Assembly (NCBI GenBank): GCA_900548255.1
Contig: URKH01000030.1
Location: 1-23,010, forward strand
Length of the DNA: 23,010 bases
Direction of reading: 5' to 3'
Source: an uncultured Collinsella sp.
GTDB taxonomy: Bacteria; Actinomycetota; Coriobacteriia; Coriobacteriales; Coriobacteriaceae
Shown: in pieces, positions 12,867 to 19,896 of the stretch
Layout of the letters: each line of letters opens with the position of its first letter
Position numbering within the stretch: position 1 is the first letter of the stretch
The notes under the pieces: generated by a model
Database searches by the model: none
The model's input: the letters and a program-made list of their open reading frames with translations, nothing else
What the model was told of the DNA's origin: nothing
Translations under genes and position numbers: made by a program

Positions 12867-15608
12867 TCACTCGTCGAGCAGGAGGTCCGAGGAGCCGAGG
12901 CGCTCTTCTCGCGCCGGGGCGGCGCTCACGCTTATGTAGTCGAAGACATATGCGATCTCGCTTACGGGAACCTCTACGCGATAGCGCGTCGAGATGCTCG
13001 AGAAGCTCTGCCTGAAGGACTCGATGAAATCGGCGCGTTCCTCCTCGAAGCGGTCCTGGCCAACGTAGGTCTCAATGGGGTTTCTGGTAACAAGGCGCTC
13101 GACGAGACAGCAGAGGTGAACGTAGAGCCCAATGATGGCGTTGCTGCCGATCTTCTCGCCTGTCCTGCGCTGAAGCTCGTGCACGGCGCTCTCGATCTCA
13201 TGGAATAGCCGCTCCGGGTCGAGGATGGTGATGGAGCGGATGACGTTCTGCAGCGTCATGTTCGAGAGCAGCTTCTCGTGGAAAGAAGAGAGCTCGGAAG
13301 CGTCAAGCCACCTGCCGAACACGGCATCAACCTTAGAGGCGGACGCCGTCGACATGATGTCCTCGAGGGCGACGAAGGGGACGGAGGCGACCCCGGGGTC
13401 TCCCGTGCCGATGACGGCGCAGACGCGGTGCTCGGAGAAAACGGCGTCGTTCGACCCGTTCGCGACGAGCTGCTTGAAGGGCCTCGTGAGCAGGCGCGCG
13501 CCTATGGTGCGCGGGAGGCTCTGCGAGACGAGCTGGCGTATCCTCTCCGCGGCGTCGACCCCGGACTCGGAGCAGAAGACGATGGCGTCCTCACGGTTGA
13601 CGCGCTCGATCACCTTGCAGTGCGTCACGCACGCGGCGGTCGCATCGCCAAGAACCTCGGCGATGGACTTGCCGCCGAGCAGCCCGACCCCGATCTCGAG
13701 CGCAAGACCGGTAGAGACGTTGTTCACCACGCCGATAGTGGAGTCGGTAACGTTCTCGAGGGCCTTATAGGCCTCCTCCAAGGAGCCCATGTCGACGAGG
13801 AACACGACCCCGGTGCAGTAGGAATGGCGGTCGACGAGGCGCTGGAGCGGACCGACGATGTCCTTCAGCTGCTGGTCGTAGGGCATGTCGACAGCCTCGT
13901 ACACATGCATGCCGAGCATACGGTTCGCCGCGTCGGCGATGCTCGTCGCCGTTGAGTAGCCGTGGGACAAGATGACGCAGAGCGTCCGAAGGGCCTTCGC
14001 ATCGCGAGACTCCGATGCGACGCACAGCGTCAGAAGCGTCTTCGTGAAGTGATCGAGCGAGATTCCCAGCGCCCCTTCCACGTCTGCGGCGACCTGATCG
14101 GAGACACTCGAGGCAAACGGCAATTCGGAGGTCACGGCACCGAGGAGATGGGAGATTTGCTCCGCACAGGCAGACTTTCGCTTAGCCAGGCCGATACCCG
14201 GCCACAACTGCAGGCAAATCTCCTGGGCCAGTAGAAAAGCGACCTTCCTCGAAAGCTCGATGCCATAAGAAGAGCCTGCGTCGGCAAGGACCGCGCCCAC
14301 GACGCGCTCGAAGGCGCGCGACCTCGAGGAGGCGACGCCGTGGTCGAAGATCAAGTGATCCTCAACGCCGCGCACAGCGGAGACAGCTTGCGAGACAAGC
14401 TCGGAGACAGAGAGCTCCCCGGCGCAGAATCGCTCATCGAGGGAGCACAGGGCATCGAGCGCCTGCTCGACCGGCCCTGTGCTCTCGGCGGCATCCAGAG
14501 ACGCGTCGATCAGAACGCCATCGTCGGGCTGTTGATCGATCTGCGCGGAGGAGAGGAGCCCGCTGGGAAGAAGATACGGGCGAACGACGACGTAGTCGCC
14601 CTCGCGATTGAGGAACGCTTTGGCACAGCAGTTCGTCACGCAGGCGCGCAAGCCGGCGATGTTATCGGAAAAGTCCGCGTTCACGAGGCAACGGTATGCG
14701 CCGCGGCTGATCTTCACATCAGAACCGATTCGGCACCCCTCGCTGCGCAGGAAGCTCAAGATGAGATCCTCGCGCTCCTCGGGGGTCCGCTCCTTGAGTG
14801 AGGGGACGCGGGCACAGATGGGCATTTTGCTGTAGGCCGAGGAAACCTTCAGGTCATCGGCGGAAAGCGTCGTCGAAAGAACGAGGCGAGCGCGCGGCGC
14901 ATCCTGGGAGGCATCGAGCCCGAGGGCCGTCGCAAGGCAGTGCTCCATCGCAGAGGGAGAGAGTGCCTCGATGCCGTTGACAAAGACCACACCCCCGCGC
15001 GCTTTCGCGATCGACTCGTCAAGAAGCCCGTTGAACGAGGCGGCGTCCGGGACCCCGGCGCAGTCGATGCGCACATAGGAGGAGTCGCGGGACAGCAAGC
15101 CCTGGTTCTTGCCGTACTCGTACACAAGGCGAGAAAGGAAAGACTTACCGACACCCACGCCGCCGCTCAAGAGGATGGGCAGGCCAAACGGAGGGTACTG
15201 AACCGCAGCCTTGCACTGCTCGACAACGGAGCTGAGGCTCATGTCGAAGCCCACGGCACGCGCGAAGTCGCGGTGATCGGCGATTCCCGTCGCCTGGATG
15301 AGGTCGGCGAGCGAGGCGTACTCGCTTGCAGAGAGCTTTACCTGAAAACGCTTCTGGAACGCGCGGCGATGAAAATAACGGACAGGCCTGCCCGCCACCT
15401 TAACCACAAGACCGGCGCGAACAAGGTCGTTGAGGTACTGGCTCGCCAGGCTCCTGGAGATGATGAGCGTCTCGGCGATGTCGGAGGTGGACAGACGGGC
15501 AAGGTCGTCGAGCGAGACGGCAGAGGTGAGGGCCTCGAGATGCTCGAGAATCCTGTCCCTCATGTCGACGGGTTTCTTTGCCAAGCTGTCCTGCGTGGTC
15601 TTGTCCAT
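12867..15608 (-). CDS. LevR-like PTS-sensing regulator lacking sigma-54 motifs
   Basis: A 913-residue regulator with LevR architecture: winged HTH (about 15-80), AAA+ domain (about 120-335), first PRD-like segment (385-530), EIIA-Man-like domain with ILSHGYSTATSIADAANRML (His549), an EIIB-Gat-like part (675-765), and C-terminal PRD with GLYVHLCCLVERLV (His831). LevR proteins are tuned by PTS phosphorylation at histidines equivalent to His549 and His831, and activate mannose-type PTS operons with sigma-54. Here Walker A is intact (GGVGVGKS, 149-156), but the sigma-54 loop GAFTGA is missing between IDCAGV and Walker B, and Walker B reads GGVVFVNGIEAL with NG instead of DE. The first PRD has no clear His. 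It should still sense PTS flux but probably not act through sigma-54 or hydrolyse ATP normally. ATG 15608 follows AGGAGG. Confidence 0.9.
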   Translation of the reverse strand: MDKTTQDSLAKKPVDMRDRILEHLEALTSAVSLDDLARLSTSDIAETLIISRSLASQYLNDLVRAGLVVKVAGRPVRYFHRRAFQKRFQVKLSASEYASLADLIQATGIADHRDFARAVGFDMSLSSVVEQCKAAVQYPPFGLPILLSGGVGVGKSFLSRLVYEYGKNQGLLSRDSSYVRIDCAGVPDAASFNGLLDESIAKARGGVVFVNGIEALSPSAMEHCLATALGLDASQDAPRARLVLSTTLSADDLKVSSAYSKMPICARVPSLKERTPEEREDLILSFLRSEGCRIGSDVKISRGAYRCLVNADFSDNIAGLRACVTNCCAKAFLNREGDYVVVRPYLLPSGLLSSAQIDQQPDDGVLIDASLDAAESTGPVEQALDALCSLDERFCAGELSVSELVSQAVSAVRGVEDHLIFDHGVASSRSRAFERVVGAVLADAGSSYGIELSRKVAFLLAQEICLQLWPGIGLAKRKSACAEQISHLLGAVTSELPFASSVSDQVAADVEGALGISLDHFTKTLLTLCVASESRDAKALRTLCVILSHGYSTATSIADAANRMLGMHVYEAVDMPYDQQLKDIVGPLQRLVDRHSYCTGVVFLVDMGSLEEAYKALENVTDSTIGVVNNVSTGLALEIGVGLLGGKSIAEVLGDATAACVTHCKVIERVNREDAIVFCSESGVDAAERIRQLVSQSLPRTIGARLLTRPFKQLVANGSNDAVFSEHRVCAVIGTGDPGVASVPFVALEDIMSTASASKVDAVFGRWLDASELSSFHEKLLSNMTLQNVIRSITILDPERLFHEIESAVHELQRRTGEKIGSNAIIGLYVHLCCLVERLVTRNPIETYVGQDRFEEERADFIESFRQSFSSISTRYRVEVPVSEIAYVFDYISVSAAPAREERLGSSDLLLDE

Positions 15609-15632
15609 GACTTCTTACCTCCTCGTACAAGG

Positions 15633-15638
15633 AGTATA
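15633..15638 (-). promoter_or_regulatory. Possible -10 element of the levR-like gene
   Basis: TATACT on the minus strand lies 25 nt upstream of the start codon and 10 nt upstream of the AGGAGG site. The -35 position at 17-nt spacing is poor, as would fit an activator-dependent or weak promoter. Low confidence. Confidence 0.35.
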
Positions 15639-15747
15639 AGGGGAGAACAGAGAGCGGAAGGGGGCGCGTGGGGGAATCAACAGCTCCGAGGAAAAGTCCA
15701 CCACTTGAGGGGCAGAAAACAACGGCCATTGAACATTCAGGGCCGAC

Positions 15748-15773
15748 GCTCAACACTTCGGCTCGACACTTCG
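15748..15773. repeat. Tandem 13-bp direct repeat upstream of the levR-like gene
   Basis: GCTCAACACTTCG (15748-15760) is followed directly by GCTCGACACTTCG (15761-15773), 12 of 13 identical, about 140-165 bp before the levR-like start. The position would suit a regulator-binding site, but nothing else supports this. Confidence 0.5.
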
Positions 15774-15782
15774 CTTTGGAAA

Positions 15783-15835
15783 GGGCCCCGGCGCGCCGGG
15801 GTCCCAACATAAAGAAGGGCCCCGGCGCGCAGGGC
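15783..15835 (-). terminator. Two GC-rich hairpins sharing GGGCCCCGGCGCGC
   Basis: GGGCCCCGGCG (15783-15793) pairs with CGCCGGGGTCCC (15794-15805) with a one-base bulge. A second copy of GGGCCCCGGCGCGC starts at 15817 and forms a weaker GGCCC/GGGCC hairpin right at the end of the nucleosidase fragment, with CTTCTTT after it on the minus strand. They likely terminate the former nucleosidase gene. Confidence 0.6.
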
Positions 15836-16148
15836 CTAAAGCTTAACCATGCGCGCGGCGATGCGGGCGCAGTCGCAGGCGGCCTTCTTCTCGAAGGTGT
15901 TGTAGTCGACGACCCGGCCCTCGGCGCAGGGCTTGTCGCTGATGGCGCGCACGACGACGAGGGGCACGCCGTTGAGATAGGCGGCCTGCGCGATGGTGCA
16001 GCCCTCCATCTCGCAGCACAGGTCGCCGAAGGTCGCGAGGATTTGCTCCTTCTGTTCCGCGGGCGAGACGAACTGGTCGCCGGAGACGACGCGGCCCTTG
16101 AGGACCTTAATGTCGGGGGCGACGGCGGCCGCGGCGGCGCACGCCGCC
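15836..16148 (-). pseudogene. mtnN: 5'-methylthioadenosine/S-adenosylhomocysteine nucleosidase, C-terminal fragment
   Basis: About 103 codons matching the C-terminal part of MTA/SAH nucleosidase (Pfs), an enzyme that cleaves MTA and SAH to adenine and a ribosyl thioether in methionine and AI-2 metabolism. Visible motifs are LKGRVVSGDQFVS, DLCCEMEGCTIAQAAYLNGV (with the substrate-binding Met-Glu) and VVVRAISDKP, holding the catalytic Asp. The N-terminal ~130 residues, including the base near residue 12, are missing. The frame continues upstream to 16360, but those codons are antisense to an IS3 transposase fragment, so the open frame is a chimera and the gene is broken. Intact family length is ~230 residues. 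Confidence 0.85.
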
Positions 16149-16611
16149 AGCAAGGGCCGGAACGGATCGCGCAAGATCAAGGCGTCGCCCGGGAGGTCGG
16201 GCGTTACCGTCAGCCGGCGCCGCGTCTGCCGCATCATGAGGGAGAACGGCCTGGCCGGCGCATACGGCAGGAAGAGGTTCAAGGTGCACCCCGGGGCGGT
16301 CAACGAGGCCGACGTGTCGAACGTCGTCGCGCGCGGCTTCGGCGGCAGGGCGCCGTGCACCCATATATGCAGCGACTTGACCTGCGTGCGCGTCGGGGCG
16401 TCGTGGAACTACGTCTGCCTGCTCGTCGACCTCTGCAACGGGGAGATCGTCGGCCACTCCGAAGGACCGAGGAGGGACGCGCGAGCGCCGAGCCAAGCTC
16501 TTGGATTACGTGCACTGGTACAACAACTTCAGGATCCACTCGACGCTGGGCTACATGTCGCCGGTCGAGTTCAGGGAGGCGGGGCCGTCCCTCCCGGAAT
16601 CGTCCAAATAA
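16149..16611 (+). mobile_element. IS3-family transposase (orfB) relic with internal deletion
   Basis: Two pieces of an IS3 orfB in different frames. Piece 1 (16149 to about 16485) reads GSRKIKASPGRSGVTVSRRR, then VCRIMRENGLAGAYGRKRFK and CSDLTCVRVGASWNYVCLLV, covering the HTH_21 region and the first catalytic Asp (CSDLT). Piece 2 (about 16489-16611) reads RAKLLDYVHWYNNFRIHSTL, then GYMSPVEFREAG and a TAA stop, the usual C-terminus. The middle segment with the second Asp (HTDRG) and the Glu is deleted with a frame change. The orfA part and the start of orfB are also absent. The element is dead. Its left break coincides with the break in the nucleosidase gene. Confidence 0.88.
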
Positions 16612-17316
16612 GTGTTGCCAATCCATAGCCAATCCAGCCATCATCTTCGCGAAGGCGGACGTCAGGAAAAGCTCGGCTTGAGCTCGGTCGGACGCGGTCT
16701 GTGGGGCATCATTCAGGCTCAGGGGGTCTCCTTGTCTTCTTCGGTCGCAACCTGAATGATAGGGACGGCCCCTTCTTTCTTTCCCCTTCGTTTTCGACGC
16801 GTCACCCTCTCGGCGGGCTTAAGGCCCGCGCTCGCGGGTGCAGGGGCTACGCCCAAATCCCAAAAACGTAACGCCGTGCTCGAAGCGTTTCCGGACGTCA
16901 GCGTAATCTCAAATCCCGTTCGTCAACTCATGGGCAAGCCACCTGAGACTACTCATTTCTCCTACTGGCAATGAAGACCTGCGACCTGCAGTTTTGCAAA
17001 CTGCTTGAAAGCCACCTGCGTTGATTCACTTCCTATTGCAGCTGGCGGCTTGCACGCGAAAAGGCATTTAAGTTTCAAAACGGGCGTTTTCGGCGCTATC
17101 GAGCCTCCAAAGGCATCCCGCCGCGCCCTTTGGGACAAAAACAAAAACTCAAAGCTCTGAGTTCGAAAATAGTTTTTGGAGTTGTCCCGACTTTCGTCCC
17201 CGAAGCCGACGAAACGCGACAGGGTGTCACCTGGCGGCACTCGATTCGAGACGGCACCGAAAACTGGATGCAACCGGAATGACGGGACGGCAGAACCGAA
17301 GCCATCGAGTGGGGAT
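16612..17316. other. ~700-bp stretch with no supported gene
   Basis: No frame here has a family match and a ribosome binding site; the two longest open frames (16756-16974 +, 16962-17360 -) look spurious, the second running through the ribosomal operon terminator. It holds a perfect 10-bp inverted repeat (16708-16717/16751-16760), overlapping hairpins GCGGGC-TTAAG-GCCCGC (16813-16829) and CCCGCG-CT-CGCGGG (16825-16838), and an AACTCA/TGAGTT hairpin (17146-17163) followed by T-rich sequence on the minus strand. Together with the IS3 relic this looks like decayed mobile DNA. Confidence 0.6.
16708..16760. repeat. Perfect 10-bp inverted repeat, 33-bp spacer
   Basis: ATCATTCAGG (16708-16717) and CCTGAATGAT (16751-16760). 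The spacer is pyrimidine-rich. It could be the ends of a tiny relic or a folded RNA; no gene uses it visibly. Confidence 0.6.
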
Positions 17317-17352
17317 AGAAAAAGGCCCGGGTGCCGTGGCATCCGGGCCTTT
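17317..17352 (-). terminator. Terminator of the S10 ribosomal-protein operon after rplX
   Basis: AAAGGCCCGG (17321-17330) pairs with CCGGGCCTTT (17343-17352), extended inward by five more pairs to a 4-nt loop, with a T5 run on the minus-strand side. It lies 26 nt beyond the rplX stop codon, so the operon ends here. Confidence 0.93.
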
Positions 17353-17378
17353 GCTAGCAACTTGATGTTGCGGGCAGC

Positions 17379-17684
17379 TTAGAACTTGTGGCCGCACTTC
17401 TTGCAGACGCGCAGCTTGTTCTTGCCGTCCTTCTCGTGACCGACGCGGGTAACCTTACCGCACTCGGGGCAGACGAGATTGACGTTGGAGGCGTCGATGG
17501 GAGCCTCCTGCGAAACGATGCCGCCCTGCTGGTTGGCAGCGTTGGGCTTGACGGCCTTCTTGACGACCGAAACGCCCTCGACAACGACCTTGTTCTCGGC
17601 GGGGAGAGCACGCAGGACAACGCCCTGCTTGCCGCGATCCTTACCAGAGAGAACCTGGACCTTATCGCCCTTCTTGATATACAT
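17379..17684 (-). CDS. rplX: 50S ribosomal protein L24 (zinc-ribbon form)
   Basis: A 101-residue L24, an early-assembly protein of the large subunit. The KOW motif is at the N-terminus (KKGDKVQVLSGKDRGKQGVV). The C-terminal half has ANQQGGIVSQEAPIDASNV and a Cys4 pattern, CPEC (72-75) and CKKC (94-97), i.e. a putative zinc-binding form; many bacterial L24 proteins lack these cysteines. It is the last gene of the operon here: instead of rplE, a strong terminator follows. Starts 13 nt after rplN. Confidence 0.97.
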   Translation of the reverse strand: MYIKKGDKVQVLSGKDRGKQGVVLRALPAENKVVVEGVSVVKKAVKPNAANQQGGIVSQEAPIDASNVNLVCPECGKVTRVGHEKDGKNKLRVCKKCGHKF

Positions 17685-17697
17685 ATATCTCCCCTAA

Positions 17698-18066
17698 CTA
17701 CAGGGTCTCGGGAGCGAGCGAGACGATCTTCATGTACTTCTTGTCACGAAGCTCGCGAGCGACGGGCCCGAAGATACGGGTGCCGACGGGCGAACCATCG
17801 TTGTTGATGACAACGCAGGCGTTCTCATCAAAGCGAATGTAGGAGCCATCCTTGCGGCGGATCTCCTTAACGGTGCGAACGACGACGCAACGGACAACGT
17901 CCTTCTTCTTGACGTTGGCGCCAGGGGTAGCCTCCTGGACAGCACCGATGAACACATCGCCGATGCCTGCATAACGACGCTTGGAACCGCCAAGCACCTT
18001 GATGCAGCGAATCTTGCGAGCGCCGGAGTTGTCGGCGACGTTCAGCATGGTTTGCATCTGAATCAT
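17698..18066 (-). CDS. rplN: 50S ribosomal protein L14
   Basis: A 122-residue L14, of standard length and highly conserved: MIQMQTMLNVADNSGARKI at the start, then RRYAGIGDVFIGAVQEATPG and the late RIFGPVARELRD. It lies at the subunit interface and binds 23S rRNA. An unusually long, structured spacer of 118 nt separates it from rpsQ. The ribosome binding site GGAGGAAC precedes ATG 18066. Confidence 0.98.
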   Translation of the reverse strand: MIQMQTMLNVADNSGARKIRCIKVLGGSKRRYAGIGDVFIGAVQEATPGANVKKKDVVRCVVVRTVKEIRRKDGSYIRFDENACVVINNDGSPVGTRIFGPVARELRDKKYMKIVSLAPETL

Positions 18067-18091
18067 GGTAGATGTTCCTCCGAACTAAGAA

Positions 18092-18157
18092 CCGAAGAGA
18101 GGTGCGCAGCCTTTATACGGCCCGTGGTATGCAAGCCAGGCATACGCACATCTTCGG
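18092..18157 (-). ncRNA. Structured rpsQ-rplN intercistronic RNA, candidate cis element
   Basis: The transcript can fold into a three-way junction: closing stem CCGAAGA (18092-18098) with TCTTCGG (18151-18157), continued by TGCG/CGCA (18103-18106/18145-18148), a hairpin GTATGC/GCATAC (18127-18132/18140-18145), and a small GCC/GGC hairpin (18109-18111/18119-18121). Other junctions in this operon are mostly under 35 nt. No known family is recognised; the fold was drawn by eye. Confidence 0.4.
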
Positions 18158-18184
18158 AAACGTACAAGTCGTAAGAGCGACTGC

Positions 18185-18445
18185 TTATTTAGCGCGCTCG
18201 ACGACCTCGATGAGGCGCCAACGCTTCATCTTGGACATAGGACGGGTCTCCATAACGCGGACGGTGTCGCCCACGCCAGCCGTGCACTCCTCGTCGTGAG
18301 CGTGCAGCTTCTTGGAGCTGGTCATCATCTTGCCGTACTTGGGGTGACGCTTGCGCTCGGTGATGGTGACAACAATGGTCTTGGCACCGGAGACGGAGGT
18401 AACGACACCCGTACGGACCTTACGCGAGTTACGCGAATCAGTCAT
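18185..18445 (-). CDS. rpsQ: 30S ribosomal protein S17
   Basis: An 86-residue S17, an OB-fold primary 16S rRNA binder. Conserved parts are RKVRTGVVTSVSGAKTIVV, ERKRHPKYGKMM and the segment GDTVRVMETRPMSKMKRWRL near the end. Usual length. It follows rpmC by 16 nt with AGGAGA upstream. Confidence 0.98.
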   Translation of the reverse strand: MTDSRNSRKVRTGVVTSVSGAKTIVVTITERKRHPKYGKMMTSSKKLHAHDEECTAGVGDTVRVMETRPMSKMKRWRLIEVVERAK

Positions 18446-18461
18446 GTTCTCTCCTTAGGTC

Positions 18462-18677
18462 CTACTCGGCGACAGCGGACTTCTCCGCTGCGATCTCGCG
18501 GGCGCGCTGCTCCGTGAGGACGCGAGCGATGTCCTTCTTCACGGTGTTGACGCGAGCGGTGTTGTCCAGCTGGCTGGTGGCCATCTGGAAACGAAGGTTA
18601 AAGAGCTCGGCGCGCATTTCCTTCAGCTTCTCAACGAGCTGAGCGTCCGAGAGCTCACGAATCTCTGCGGGCTTCAT
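18462..18677 (-). CDS. rpmC: 50S ribosomal protein L29
   Basis: A 71-residue L29, a small alpha-helical protein near the exit tunnel that helps dock SRP and trigger factor. It shows MKPAEIRELSDAQLVEKLKE, LFNLRFQMATSQLDNTARV and VKKDIARVLTEQRAREI, followed by an Ala/Glu-rich tail. Its ATG overlaps the rplP stop codon by one base (TAATG), indicating translational coupling. Confidence 0.97.
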   Translation of the reverse strand: MKPAEIRELSDAQLVEKLKEMRAELFNLRFQMATSQLDNTARVNTVKKDIARVLTEQRAREIAAEKSAVAE

Positions 18678-19180
18678 TAGTTCTCCTCCTTGGCGGCGGC
18701 GGCGTCCTCAGCAGCCCACTTGGCCTCGAGAGCGGCCTCCTCAGCCATCTCCTTCTCGATGCGCTGCTCAGCGTTCTTGGCAGCAACAATCTTGGTCTTG
18801 ATGGGAAGCTTGTGCTGTGCAAGACGCAGAGCCTCGCGAGCGACCTCCTCGGGCACGCCCTTGACCTCGAACATGATGCGGCCGGGCTTGACGACGGCCA
18901 CCCACTCCTCGGGGTTACCCTTACCAGAACCCATGCGAGTCTCGGCAGGCTTCTTGGTGATGGGCTTATCGGGGAAGATCGTGATGTAGACACGACCGCC
19001 ACGCTTCATGTAGCGGGTCATGGCAATACGAGCGGCCTCGATCTGACGGTTGGTGATCCAATGGGCCTCGAGAGCCTGGATACCAAACTCGCCGAAATGC
19101 AGCTCGGTATTACCCTTGGCCTGGCCCTTCATGGAGCCACGCTGCACCTTGCGGTGAAGAATACGCTTAGGGGCAAGCAC
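18677..19180 (-). CDS. rplP: 50S ribosomal protein L16 with acidic C-terminal extension
   Basis: A 167-residue L16, which helps shape the A-site and the tRNA-binding region. The core is standard: ITNRQIEAARIAMTRYMKRG, then FPDKPITKKPAETRMGSGKG and EALRLAQHKLPIKTKIV. Typical L16 ends about there (~138-145 residues); here a further ~30 residues rich in Ala, Glu and Lys follow (from AAKNAEQRIEKEMAEEAALE), predicted helical. The start is GTG at 19180, whose G is shared with the rpsC stop (TAGTG). The extension may be lineage-specific. Confidence 0.97.
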   Translation of the reverse strand: MLAPKRILHRKVQRGSMKGQAKGNTELHFGEFGIQALEAHWITNRQIEAARIAMTRYMKRGGRVYITIFPDKPITKKPAETRMGSGKGNPEEWVAVVKPGRIMFEVKGVPEEVAREALRLAQHKLPIKTKIVAAKNAEQRIEKEMAEEAALEAKWAAEDAAAAKEEN

Positions 19181-19890
19181 TACTGACCCCTCCTCTCGGA
19201 GTTACGACGACGAGGACGGGAAGAGCCCTCGAGTGCAGGGTTGGGAACAGGCTGGCCCGGGAGCTTCTCGCCCAGGTAGATCCAGACCTTCACGCCGCAA
19301 GCGCCCATGGTGGTGCTGGCGACAGCCGTGCCGTAGTCGATCTTGGCACGGAGGGTATGCAGAGGCACGCGACCCTCGCGGTACCACTCACGACGGCCCA
19401 TCTCGGCACCGCCGAGACGACCGGAGCACTGGATACGGATGCCCTTAGCGCCGGCCTTGCGGGCAGACTGGACAGCCTTGCGCATAGCGCGACGGAAGGC
19501 AACGCGGCCCTCGAGCTGCTCGGCGATAGACTGAGCAACGAGGTTGGCGTCGAGCTCGGGGCGCTTAATCTCGACAACGTCGACGGAGAGCTGGCCCTTG
19601 GAGACGCCAGCGACCTTCTCGAGCTCGGTGCGGAGGGTATCGATCTCGGCACCCTTCTTACCGATGACAACGCCGGGGCGAGCGGTGAGGATGATGACCT
19701 TCACCTTGTCGCCAGCGCGCTCGATCTCGACGCGGGAGACAGCTGCGCGGGAAAGACGCTTCTCGAGGTACTTGCGGATCTCGAGATCGTTACCGAGGGT
19801 CTTAGCGTAATCCTTCTCTGCGAACCAGCGGGAGCGCCAGTTCTCGGTGATGCCAAGACGGAAGCCGGTGGGGTAGACTTTCTGACCCAT
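19180..19890 (-). CDS. rpsC: 30S ribosomal protein S3
   Basis: A 236-residue S3, part of the mRNA entry site and its helicase activity. The N-terminal segment MGQKVYPTGFRLGITENWRS is typical, the type II KH domain has VVIGKKGAEIDTLRTEL, and the C-terminal domain has RIQCSGRLGGAEMGRREW and the GEKLPGQ region. The C-terminal tail is Arg/Ser-rich. It begins 6 nt after rplV ends, with GAAAGGAGG upstream. Confidence 0.98.
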   Translation of the reverse strand: MGQKVYPTGFRLGITENWRSRWFAEKDYAKTLGNDLEIRKYLEKRLSRAAVSRVEIERAGDKVKVIILTARPGVVIGKKGAEIDTLRTELEKVAGVSKGQLSVDVVEIKRPELDANLVAQSIAEQLEGRVAFRRAMRKAVQSARKAGAKGIRIQCSGRLGGAEMGRREWYREGRVPLHTLRAKIDYGTAVASTTMGACGVKVWIYLGEKLPGQPVPNPALEGSSRPRRRNSERRGQ

Positions 19891-19896
19891 ACAGCT

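Noticed and set aside
11511..13208. 565-codon open frame on the + strand
   Set aside because: Antisense to EIIC, EIIB and the 3' part of the levR-like gene; no family match and low-complexity composition.
15836..16360. 174-codon protein spanning the nucleosidase fragment and the IS3 relic
   Set aside because: Only the last ~103 codons match MTA/SAH nucleosidase; the first ~70 are antisense to the IS3 transposase, so the frame is a chimera by chance.
16962..17360. 132-codon minus-strand gene downstream of rplX
   Set aside because: It begins inside the terminator and lacks a ribosome binding site or recognisable family.
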